A stretch of DNA of 64,000 nt, taken from Pseudoalteromonas sp. MMG007. Lineage in GTDB: Bacteria; Pseudomonadota; Gammaproteobacteria; Enterobacterales; Alteromonadaceae. Under the pieces are notes generated by a model, which saw only the letters and a list, made by a program, of their open reading frames with translations, did no database searches and was not told the origin of the DNA. The translations under genes and the position numbers were made by a program. Position 1 is the first letter of the stretch. Each line of letters begins with the position of its first letter. The DNA lies in assembly GCF_018100985.1 (NCBI RefSeq), contig NZ_JAGJEI010000005.1, positions 1-64,000 on the forward strand, written 5' to 3'. Of the stretch, positions 56,908 through 64,000 are shown piece after piece.

Positions 56908-59190
56908 ATGAACCAACAGTTATCTGTAAGCAAGCGTGACGGGCGTAAAGAGCCACTTGATCTGGATAAGATCCATCGCGTTATTGAATGGGCCGCCGAA
57001 GGTTTAAATAACGTATCGGTTTCGCAAGTTGAATTAAAATCACACATTCAGTTTTACGACGGTATTCGTACTAAAGACATTCACGAAACCATTATTAAAG
57101 CTGCTGCAGATCAGATTTCTAAAGAATCGCCTGATTACCAGTATTTAGCCGCACGTTTAGCTGTATTCCATTTACGTAAAAAAGCCTATGGCCAGTTTGA
57201 GCCACCACGTTTATTTGACCATGTAACAAAAATGGTTGAAGACAAACGCTACGACGCTCATTTGCTTGTAGATTACACAGAGCAGGAACTTGACGAGCTA
57301 GACGCATACCTAGATCATTCTCGCGATCTTAACTTTAGCTACGCAGCAGTAAAGCAGCTTGAAGGTAAATATTTAGTTCAAAACCGTGTATCGGGTGAAA
57401 TTTACGAAAGTGCACAGTTTTTATATATTTTAGTAGCCGCGAGCTTGTTCTCTGACTACCCACGTGAAACACGTACTGATTACATCAAACGTTTTTACGA
57501 TGCAGTATCAATGTTCAAAATATCATTGCCTACGCCTATTATGTCGGGTGTACGTACGCCTACTCGTCAATTTAGCTCGTGTGTACTTATTGAATGTGGC
57601 GACAGCCTTGATTCAATCAATGCAACATCGTCAGCTATTGTAAAATACGTTTCTCAACGTGCGGGTATCGGTATTAACGCTGGTCGTATTCGTGCTTTAG
57701 GTAGCCATATTCGTAACGGCGAAGCATACCACACCGGTTGTATTCCATTTTACAAGCACTTTCAAACAGCAGTTAAAAGCTGTTCACAAGGTGGTGTACG
57801 CGGCGGCGCAGCTACCCTATTCTACCCGCTTTGGCACTTAGAAGTAGAAAACCTACTCGTACTTAAAAATAACCGTGGTGTAGATGACAACCGTGTTCGC
57901 CACTTAGATTACGGCGTACAGTTTAATAAATTAATGTATTCTCGTTTAATTAAAGACGACTACATTACGTTATTTAGCCCATCAGACGTACCGGGTCTTT
58001 ACGACGCATTCTTTGAAGACCAAGACGAGTTTGACGCGTTATACATAAAATACGAGCAAGACGAATCAATTCGTAAAAAACGTATTAAAGCGATTGAGCT
58101 TTTCTCAATGTTTGCTCAAGAGCGTGCAAGCACAGGTCGTATTTACTTACAAAATGTGGATCACTGTAATACGCACAGCCCGTTTATTTCTAAAGTGGCG
58201 CCAATTCGCCAATCCAACTTATGTTTAGAAATTGCATTGCCAACTAAGCCATTAAATAACGTGAACGACGAAGAAGGCGAAATTGCTCTTTGTACGTTGT
58301 CTGCATTCAACTTAGGTGCCATTGAGTCACTTGATGAGCTTGAAGAACTCGCTGAGCTTGCAGTTCGCGCACTTGATAACCTACTAGATTTCCAAGATTA
58401 CCCAGTACCGGCTGCACGTAATGCCACTATGGGTCGTCGTACGTTAGGAATAGGCGTAATCAACTACGCATACTACTTAGCTAAAAACGGTAAACGTTAC
58501 TCAGACGGCAGCGCAAATGCACTGACTCACAAAACATTTGAAGCGATTCAATACTACTTAATGAAAGCGTCGAATGAGCTTGCTAAAGAGCGTGGTGCGT
58601 GTCCTAAGTTTAACGAAACAACGTACTCTCAAGGTATTATGCCAACAGATACGTATAAACGTGACCTAGACAAAATCTGTGATGAACCTCTTCACCTTGA
58701 TTGGGATTCACTTCGTGCGAGCATTCAAGAGCACGGTATGCGTAACTCAACACTAAGTGCGTTAATGCCATCAGAAACATCGTCGCAAATTTCTAACGCA
58801 ACTAACGGTATTGAGCCACCACGTGGTCACATTAGTGTTAAAGCGAGTAAAGACGGTATTTTAAAACAAGTTGTGCCTGAGTACGAACGTTTGAAAGATA
58901 ACTATGAGCTACTGTGGGATATTCCATCAAACGATGGTTACTTACAACTTGTAGGCATAATGCAAAAATTTATTGACCAAACTATCTCGGCCAATACTAA
59001 TTATGATCCAAATAAATTCGAAGGCGGTAAAGTACCTATGAAAGTCTTGTTAAAAGACTTACTAGGCGCCTACAAATTAGGTGTTAAAACCTTGTACTAC
59101 CATAACACCCGCGATGGTGCATCTGATTCCCAAGACGACACTCCAGAAGTCGAAGATGACGATTGTGCAGGCGGCGCGTGTAAAATATAG
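56908..59190 (+). CDS. nrdA: ribonucleoside-diphosphate reductase class Ia, alpha subunit
   Basis: A 760-residue large subunit. The N-terminal ATP-cone (residues about 5-95, with SVSKRDGRKEPLDLDKIHRV) senses ATP/dATP. The catalytic barrel contains SSCVLIECGDSL near 228, NLCLEIALPTKPL near 440 and the finger-loop cysteine region. The C-terminal redox pair is in CAGGAC just before the end. The start at ATG 56908 follows CAAGGAAT and a CAGG; the frame is open 20 codons further upstream, but the alignment to the family begins here. It reduces ribonucleotides to deoxyribonucleotides with NrdB. Confidence 0.96.
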   Translation: MNQQLSVSKRDGRKEPLDLDKIHRVIEWAAEGLNNVSVSQVELKSHIQFYDGIRTKDIHETIIKAAADQISKESPDYQYLAARLAVFHLRKKAYGQFEPPRLFDHVTKMVEDKRYDAHLLVDYTEQELDELDAYLDHSRDLNFSYAAVKQLEGKYLVQNRVSGEIYESAQFLYILVAASLFSDYPRETRTDYIKRFYDAVSMFKISLPTPIMSGVRTPTRQFSSCVLIECGDSLDSINATSSAIVKYVSQRAGIGINAGRIRALGSHIRNGEAYHTGCIPFYKHFQTAVKSCSQGGVRGGAATLFYPLWHLEVENLLVLKNNRGVDDNRVRHLDYGVQFNKLMYSRLIKDDYITLFSPSDVPGLYDAFFEDQDEFDALYIKYEQDESIRKKRIKAIELFSMFAQERASTGRIYLQNVDHCNTHSPFISKVAPIRQSNLCLEIALPTKPLNNVNDEEGEIALCTLSAFNLGAIESLDELEELAELAVRALDNLLDFQDYPVPAARNATMGRRTLGIGVINYAYYLAKNGKRYSDGSANALTHKTFEAIQYYLMKASNELAKERGACPKFNETTYSQGIMPTDTYKRDLDKICDEPLHLDWDSLRASIQEHGMRNSTLSALMPSETSSQISNATNGIEPPRGHISVKASKDGILKQVVPEYERLKDNYELLWDIPSNDGYLQLVGIMQKFIDQTISANTNYDPNKFEGGKVPMKVLLKDLLGAYKLGVKTLYYHNTRDGASDSQDDTPEVEDDDCAGGACKI

Positions 59191-59207
59191 TTACTGATTT
59201 TAATTTT

Positions 59208-59229
59208 AAGCGGGCGCATAGCCCGCTTT
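59208..59229 (+). terminator. attenuator-like hairpin between nrdA and nrdB
   Basis: AAGCGGGC (59208-59215) pairs with GCCCGCTT (59221-59228) around a five-base loop, followed by TGTTCT. The T-tract is weak, so it would reduce rather than stop transcription of nrdB. Confidence 0.65.
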
Positions 59230-59256
59230 GTTCTGATAGTTTTTTGAGTGATAAAC

Positions 59257-60387
59257 ATGTCTTATACTACTTTTAGCCGTAATCATAATAACCAAATGCA
59301 AGAGCCGATGTTTTTTGGCCAAACTGTAAACGTATCGCGCTACGATCAACAAAAATACCCTATTTTCGAAAAGCTGATTGAAAAGCAACTGTCTTTCTTC
59401 TGGCGTCCTGAGGAAGTAGATGTAAGTAAAGACCGTTTAGACTTTCAAGCATTACCAGATCACGAAAAGCACATTTTTTTAAGTAACTTAAAATATCAAA
59501 CACTGCTTGATAGTGTTCAAGGGCGCTCGCCAAACGTTGCCCTACTTCCTATTGTATCTATTCCAGAGCTAGAAACGTGGATAGAAACATGGGCATTTAG
59601 TGAAACTATTCACAGCCGTTCATACACGCATATCATTCGTAACGTAACGCAATCACCAGAGCTTATTTTTGATGACATTGTAAGCAACGACAAAATTAGC
59701 GAACGTGCTGATGCCGTAACAACGTACTACGATGATTTAATCAATTCTGTATCGCTTTATAACCTATACGGTGAAGGCAAACACGAGATTAACGGTAAAA
59801 CCGTTATTGTTAATTTATTCGAACTTAAAAAGAAACTTTACCTTGCTATGATGTCGGTAAACATTCTTGAAGCAATTCGTTTTTACGTAAGCTTTGCATG
59901 TTCGTTTGCGTTTGCTGAGCGTGAATTAATGGAAGGTAATGCTAAAATCATTAAGCTAATCGCACGTGATGAAGCCCTTCACCTTTCGGGTACTCAGCAT
60001 ATTTTAAACATTATGCAAGATGGCAAAGATGACCCTGAAATGGCGATTGTTGCTGCGCAGTGCCGCGATGAAGCCATTAAAATGTTTGTAGAAGCCGCTG
60101 AGCAAGAAAAAGAGTGGGCCGAGTACTTATTCAAAGATGGCTCTATGATTGGCTTAAATAAACATATTTTATGTCAGTATGTTGAATACATTACTAATGC
60201 ACGTATGACTGCAATTGGCCTACCTGCACAATTTGAAAACAACAGTAACCCGATTCCATGGATCAACTCATGGCTTGTATCAGACAATGTGCAAGTAGCT
60301 CCACAAGAAGCTGAAATTAGTTCATACCTTGTTGGTCAAATTGACTCTCAAGTTGATGCCTCAGAATTTGGTGACTTTGATTTATAA
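59257..60387 (+). CDS. nrdB: ribonucleoside-diphosphate reductase class Ia, beta subunit
   Basis: A 376-residue diiron/tyrosyl-radical subunit. The radical tyrosine region [11 protein letters not shown] is near residue 125, and iron ligands are in [20 protein letters not shown] and [13 protein letters not shown]. The C-terminal tail ends SEFGDFDL, which docks on NrdA. The start at ATG 59257 gives MSYTTFS, matching the family; a GTG three codons upstream is less likely. It shares one base with the ferredoxin gene. Confidence 0.96.
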   Translation: MSYTTFSRNHNNQMQEPMFFGQTVNVSRYDQQKYPIFEKLIEKQLSFFWRPEEVDVSKDRLDFQALPDHEKHIFLSNLKYQTLLDSVQGRSPNVALLPIVSIPELETWIETWAFSETIHSRSYTHIIRNVTQSPELIFDDIVSNDKISERADAVTTYYDDLINSVSLYNLYGEGKHEINGKTVIVNLFELKKKLYLAMMSVNILEAIRFYVSFACSFAFAERELMEGNAKIIKLIARDEALHLSGTQHILNIMQDGKDDPEMAIVAAQCRDEAIKMFVEAAEQEKEWAEYLFKDGSMIGLNKHILCQYVEYITNARMTAIGLPAQFENNSNPIPWINSWLVSDNVQVAPQEAEISSYLVGQIDSQVDASEFGDFDL

Positions 60388-60659
60388 TGAATGACAAACC
60401 CACTGCAAGCATAACGCTTGCAGATAACAGCCAGTGTATTGAGTTTAGCACTGGCTGCCCTTCTGTTTTACATTGCTTAGAATCACAAAAAATAGACGTA
60501 GCGTATCAATGTCGCGAAGGCTATTGTGGAGCGTGTAGAGCGACTTTACTCACAGGTATTGTTGAATACAACGAAGAGCCTTTAGCCTTTGTACGCGAAG
60601 GCGAAATCCTGCTGTGCTGTTGTAAACCCAATGGTAATATAAGTATTAATTTAAAATAA
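60387..60659 (+). CDS. yfaE: 2Fe-2S ferredoxin maintaining NrdB (YfaE)
   Basis: A 90-residue plant-type ferredoxin. Cysteines in QCREGYCGACRATL (residues about 37-48, CX4CX2C) and in the later LLCCCKPNG bind the cluster. YfaE reduces the diferric centre so that the NrdB tyrosyl radical can be rebuilt. It is coupled to nrdB by an overlapping TAATG. Confidence 0.93.
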   Translation: MNDKPTASITLADNSQCIEFSTGCPSVLHCLESQKIDVAYQCREGYCGACRATLLTGIVEYNEEPLAFVREGEILLCCCKPNGNISINLK

Positions 60660-60725
60660 GCGTTTTTAAATTAATACTTGAGGAAATTTATAGTACAGAG
60701 CGTAGGTTAAATATTAATGCCTTGG

Positions 60726-61316
60726 CTAAAACCCTTCTGGTACAAATCGATAATGCCCTGTAATTTTATAATTAAAAAGCATATCGCTTTTTTGGGGCCC
60801 TCGACCAATATTGTGAACTATAAACGGATTACCTGTCTTTTTTGAGTGCTCATCAATCACCATACCAATATGCGGTAAATTGCCCGGTAACATCCACGTA
60901 ACTATATCACCAGCTTCATAATCTGCGGGGTTAGCAGACATACTCAAAATATGCCCATGTCTTTTAAAATAAGTTTGTAAATTAGGTACTCTTCGGTGGT
61001 CTATATTTTTATCCGGCTTAGTTAAACCCCATATACGTTTAGAAGGATACAATGCAAAATTTTGCAACATATCTTCGTGTACACGTTTTTGTAAATCGAT
61101 ACCTAACTTTCTGTAACTTCTGATTATAACGTCCGTACATACCCCAATATTTTCAGGCACATCACCACCTGGGTATTCAATTGAGTGATAAGCCCCGTCG
61201 TAGGTAATATTGTGTTTAGTTCGCTCGAGTAAGGCTGATACTATACTTTCCTCAAACGTTACAGCTTGTGCATTAATACACATTAAAGTTAAAAAGCATC
61301 CTAACGTTTTGTTCAT
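60726..61316 (-). CDS. DUF1287 domain exported protein
   Basis: A 196-residue protein with a signal peptide (MNKTLGCFLTLMCINAQA). YPGGDVPENIGVCTDVIIRSYRK near residue 50, KNIDHRRVPNLQTYFKRHG near 103 and GDIVTWMLPGNLPHIGMVID near 132 are DUF1287 hallmarks, with a Cys-His pair as in NlpC/P60-like amidases. The function is unproven; a periplasmic cysteine peptidase or amidase is possible. The start at ATG 61316 follows AAAGGAAT. The frame continues upstream into the metallopeptidase remnant, which does not belong to it. Confidence 0.9.
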   Translation of the reverse strand: MNKTLGCFLTLMCINAQAVTFEESIVSALLERTKHNITYDGAYHSIEYPGGDVPENIGVCTDVIIRSYRKLGIDLQKRVHEDMLQNFALYPSKRIWGLTKPDKNIDHRRVPNLQTYFKRHGHILSMSANPADYEAGDIVTWMLPGNLPHIGMVIDEHSKKTGNPFIVHNIGRGPQKSDMLFNYKITGHYRFVPEGF

Positions 61317-61329
61317 ATAAATTCCTTTA

Positions 61330-61770
61330 AAATTAAGCGCTAATAACAGAGTATGAGCTACATATTTTGGCACATCTATTTTTTTACCACGACTAGCACA
61401 TTGCTCGTCAAGCGCGTATGCCATCTTTTCGAGCGGAGCATGGTGATATCCCACACGTTGAACTTCATTGATGTAACGAAGTATAAATGCGTCAGCGTCT
61501 AGCTCAAGCCACTGCGCAACCTGAACAAGTTCATGAAAATGAACCCTTAAATTAGTAGCGACGTGGGGAAGTATATAATAAGTATTTTTTTACGTTATAC
61601 CCGCCGCGTCCATATCAACAAAATCACCTAGGCCCATTTCTCGTAGACCCGCAAAGTCTGGCTTTGGCATTTGGTCTACAACAACGAAATATGCGTTTTT
61701 TGAAAACTTGCATCCTTGTACACTATTATTACACTTCAAAAGCGCAGATATTATTGCTATGTACTAATTA
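61330..61770 (-). pseudogene. decayed metallopeptidase-like gene
   Basis: Reading the minus strand in one frame gives AYFVVVDQMPKPDFAGLREM, then GDFVDMDAAGIT, a TAA stop (61590-61592), then YYILPHVATNLRVHFHELVQVAQW and VGYHHAPLEKMAYALD. The HELVQ stretch (61521-61535) is where related proteins have the zinc-binding HELVH motif, so the second histidine is lost. The frame breaks up at about 61770 without a start. The in-frame stop plus the lost ligand argue for a pseudogene. The family name is unknown to me; the HExxH reading is inference. Confidence 0.65.
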
Positions 61771-61867
61771 GAAATAACAACTTATACACTATTAACCTGA
61801 ATAAAATGGTGTAAATAACAGGTCTATTAGATCAATAAAGCGTTATTACAAAAATCACGAGTTTCTT

Positions 61868-62878
61868 ATGCATCCAAATATACAAAAAAGCCTTAAAATA
61901 AAACCAGCTCATATCATTTCATTCATTATGCTTTTACTAGTTTCTATGTCTACGCTAACTGCCAATGTGTATGCAGCTGATGCTGTATGGCCTTCAAAAA
62001 CCACTTATAAATATGCAAACGTCAATGGTAAAAAAATCTTCTATCGAGAAGCCGGTACACAACATGAACAAACCATTGTGTTGTTACATGGTTATCCATC
62101 GTCGTCACATAGCTACCGAGAACTAATTCCTCTTTTATCTGGACGCTACCACGTAATAGCACCCGACTATTTAGGTTCTGGTTATAGCGCACGTCCAAGC
62201 CCTGATAAACAAAAATACACGTTTGATTTACTTGCTAAATTTGTAGATGGGTTACTCAATAAGCTTGAGGTAAAAAACTATAGCCTTTACATACAAGACT
62301 TCGGAGCACCAGTAGGGTTTAGAATGCTTTTAAATAACCCTGATAAACTCGATGCACTTATCGTACAAAATGGTAATGCGTATTTGGAAGGTTTAACACC
62401 TGCAAGACAAGCATTTTTTAAAGCAGCAAATAAAGATAAGTCAAAAGAGCAACAGGCTAAGCTTTACTCATTTACATCAGAGCAAGCCATTATTAATAAA
62501 CAATATTTACGTGATGTGCAAAATAAGACACAAATAATGAACCCAGACAGTTGGACTCACGACCTAAGTTTTTTACAAACAAAAAGCGATCGATTAATTC
62601 AAGTGCAACTATTTCAAGACTATTATAATAACTTGCTAGACTACCCAAAATGGCAAGCTTACTTGAGAAAGCATCAGCCACCTACGTTAATTATATGGGG
62701 TAAAAACGATCCAGCATTTATAGCCGCAGGCGCTAAAGCGTATTTAAAAGATGTACCAAACGCCGAACTACACTTACTTGATTCTGGGCACTTTACTGTT
62801 GAAGAAAAACCCGTTGAAGTTGCAAAGTATATCGTCAATTTTATGGATAAATTGGCTCTTAAAAACACACAAAAGTAA
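61868..62878 (+). CDS. exported alpha/beta hydrolase with an aspartate nucleophile
   Basis: A 336-residue secreted enzyme: the signal peptide spans residues about 15-37 (LLLVSMSTLTANVYA). The oxyanion region LLHGYPSSSHSYREL is near residue 72. The nucleophile elbow is YIQDFGAPVGF near 138, with aspartate rather than serine, as in haloalkane dehalogenases and epoxide hydrolases. The acid is in IIWGKNDPAF near 277 and the catalytic histidine in DSGHFTVEE near 305. The halide-stabilising residues cannot be judged by eye. So it is a dehalogenase- or epoxide-hydrolase-like enzyme acting in the periplasm or outside, with unknown substrate. It has its own terminator. Confidence 0.9.
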   Translation: MHPNIQKSLKIKPAHIISFIMLLLVSMSTLTANVYAADAVWPSKTTYKYANVNGKKIFYREAGTQHEQTIVLLHGYPSSSHSYRELIPLLSGRYHVIAPDYLGSGYSARPSPDKQKYTFDLLAKFVDGLLNKLEVKNYSLYIQDFGAPVGFRMLLNNPDKLDALIVQNGNAYLEGLTPARQAFFKAANKDKSKEQQAKLYSFTSEQAIINKQYLRDVQNKTQIMNPDSWTHDLSFLQTKSDRLIQVQLFQDYYNNLLDYPKWQAYLRKHQPPTLIIWGKNDPAFIAAGAKAYLKDVPNAELHLLDSGHFTVEEKPVEVAKYIVNFMDKLALKNTQK

Positions 62879-62899
62879 TTAATTTTGTAATGCACATAC

Positions 62900-62935
62900 A
62901 AAAGCGCTGGGATATAAACTGCCAGCGCTTTTTTA
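62900..62935 (+). terminator. terminator of the alpha/beta hydrolase gene
   Basis: AAAAGCGCTGG (62900-62910) pairs with CCAGCGCTTTT (62922-62932), followed by further T residues. The loop is 11 bases. Confidence 0.9.
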
Positions 62936-62974
62936 TTGATTAATTTTAAGGTTAATACCGCTAATAAAATGGAC

Positions 62975-63403
62975 TTAACCTTCTTCTTCGACAAGCGACT
63001 CGAGTAAATCGTGTATCTCGGCTTTAAGTTCTTTATCTGTAATTTTATTTGCGCTAACTTTAGCGTTTTGAAGATTTTTAATAGCCTCATCTTTTTGACC
63101 AAGCTCAAGCTGCAGGGTTGCCATAGAAAAAGCAATCGATGACATGTGATCTTTATTATTTATCGAAATAGCTTTTACTAATGCCTTTTTATAAATTGTG
63201 ATTGCATCTTCTAACTCCTCAGTGAAATCGGCTAGAGTTTCCCACTGCACCGGATGATCTTTAGGCGTGTTTTCGTTTTCGTCGCATATACTTTTAAGCT
63301 GCTGAAGTAAAACATCGAACTTTTTTTGATCATTTTTATTCGCAGCCATCATCAGCTTTTCTGCTAAATCATGTACTGCTTTATATACTTTTGTGTTCAT
63401 CAT
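62975..63403 (-). CDS. small TPR-like protein of unknown function
   Basis: 142 residues, almost wholly helical. Two TPR-like helix pairs are visible in WETLADFTEELEDAITIYKKA (core only) near residue 52 and SIAFSMATLQLELGQKDEAIK near 90. It ends in an acidic LVEEEG. There is no signal or membrane segment. Two ATGs and a GTG are stacked at the start (63400-63406), and the upstream ATG at 63403 is used here. No partner is evident. Confidence 0.75.
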   Translation of the reverse strand: MMNTKVYKAVHDLAEKLMMAANKNDQKKFDVLLQQLKSICDENENTPKDHPVQWETLADFTEELEDAITIYKKALVKAISINNKDHMSSIAFSMATLQLELGQKDEAIKNLQNAKVSANKITDKELKAEIHDLLESLVEEEG

Positions 63404-63632
63404 CACGTAATACCTACTGATATAACTAAATAAAATTCAGTTAATTAAACTATTTTACTATAACCACATGAAATACAAGTCAGTGGTTAAGTCTTTATGA
63501 CGCAATAATACATGAATTAGCGTCATACGTTTTACTTAAAGACCGTCATAAAGGATAAATTTAAAAGATATTAAATATAGCTACGGTGCTAAACTCATTA
63601 ATTACTAACAGACATAACTTAACAGCTAGATT

Positions 63633-64000
63633 ATGAAAGAATGCAATCAGTGCGGTAAATGCTGCATTAAATATGGCGGTGGAGACTTAAATGCCTCAAA
63701 AGAAGAAATAGATTTATGGGAGCTTTTTAATCCCGAAATTTTTGTATACGTCAAAAATAACGAAATTTGGTTCGATCCAAATTCGGGTCTAAGATTAGCA
63801 ACGTGTCCGTTTTTAGAAATTGCCCCTAAAAAAGACCCTCTCGATAAAAATATGTATACCTGCAGTATCTACCTAGACAGACCTGAGGACTGTCGCCACT
63901 ACCCTAGTCTAATCCCCGAAATGATTAGAGATGAGTGTGAAATGATAGAGCCAATAGATGTAACCAATCAGGTCAGAGCACAAAATAAACTTGATGTCAT
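63633..64000 (+). CDS. YkgJ-family cysteine cluster protein (5' part)
   Basis: The reading frame starts at ATG 63633 and runs off the window after 122 codons. It opens MKECNQCGKCCIKYGGGD, with the CxxCxxCC cluster near residues 4-11. Further cysteines lie in ATCPFLEI, TCSIY and DCRHYP, the UPF0153/YkgJ pattern of a putative zinc- or iron-chelating protein. The function is unproven. The 226 bases upstream show only AT-rich sequence. Confidence 0.85.
   Translation, partial: MKECNQCGKCCIKYGGGDLNASKEEIDLWELFNPEIFVYVKNNEIWFDPNSGLRLATCPFLEIAPKKDPLDKNMYTCSIYLDRPEDCRHYPSLIPEMIRDECEMIEPIDVTNQVRAQNKLDV

Noticed and set aside
62674-63135. Minus-strand ORF of 153 codons between the alpha/beta hydrolase and the TPR-like gene.
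   Set aside because: It overlaps the end of the hydrolase and crosses its terminator; the translation has low complexity (LKLAQIKLQIK...) and no family resemblance.
1-64000. Transfer RNA, ribosomal RNA genes or complete insertion sequences.
   Set aside because: I saw no cloverleaf-like, rRNA-like or transposase sequence. A covariance-model scan would be needed to exclude a tRNA formally.

Overview
The window looks like a chromosomal segment of a marine gammaproteobacterium of the order Alteromonadales, most likely Pseudoalteromonas or a close relative. This rests on the AT-rich composition, the gene order rpsA-ihfB-lapA-lapB-pyrF and aroA-serC-gyrA/ubiG, the paired branched-chain amino acid degradation operons around a LiuR-type regulator, and a remnant chromosomal integron. 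The genus is inferred from layout and protein flavour; no database search was possible.

Positions 1-3050 hold the end of a chromosomal integron. Two cassettes (an AbiTii-domain protein and an unknown 300-residue protein) lie on the minus strand with attC-like sites at their 3' ends. A divergent integrase gene keeps an exact LexA box in its promoter, but has lost about a third of its coding sequence and its catalytic C-terminus. A 20-bp inverted repeat sits in the attI/promoter interval.

Positions 3072-19680 are two divergent catabolic operons. The minus-strand operon (thiolase, mmsA, acyl-CoA dehydrogenase, enoyl-CoA hydratase, HIBYL-CoA hydrolase, mmsB, SDR) breaks down valine and probably isoleucine. 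The plus-strand operon (liuR-liuABCDE plus a two-subunit CoA transferase) takes isovaleryl-CoA from leucine to acetoacetate and acetyl-CoA. LiuR-like dyads lie in front of both. A LysR regulator follows.

Positions 20790-21474 are non-coding and hold the most unusual object in the window: two full and one partial tandem copies of a 132-bp unit. Each copy has a conserved 5' part and a 15-bp hairpin with an invariant GGTG loop and a T-run. The arms of the hairpin change between copies with paired substitutions, which suggests a family of small structured RNAs or terminator hairpins.

Positions 21475-43900 are a mosaic of single genes and short operons: a solute-binding protein with a damaged signal sequence, a fused MsrA-thioredoxin-MsrB, 5-oxoprolinase subunits pxpBC, asnB, a PhzF-like isomerase whose start codon is buried in a hairpin, egtBD for ergothioneine, a BCCT transporter, a cNMP/CBS/nucleotidyltransferase protein with an exonuclease, an RND efflux pump, trhO, a DEAD-box helicase and cvfB.

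Positions 43980-60660 are housekeeping: pyrF, lapB, lapA, ihfB, rpsA, cmk, aroA, serC and gyrA on the minus strand, then ubiG, a MupP-like phosphatase and the nrdA-nrdB-yfaE ribonucleotide reductase operon on the plus strand. The nrdA control region, with paired NrdR boxes and DnaA boxes, is present twice about 656 bp apart. The window ends with a DUF1287 protein, a decayed metallopeptidase-like gene, an exported alpha/beta hydrolase, a TPR-like protein and a truncated YkgJ-type cysteine-cluster gene.
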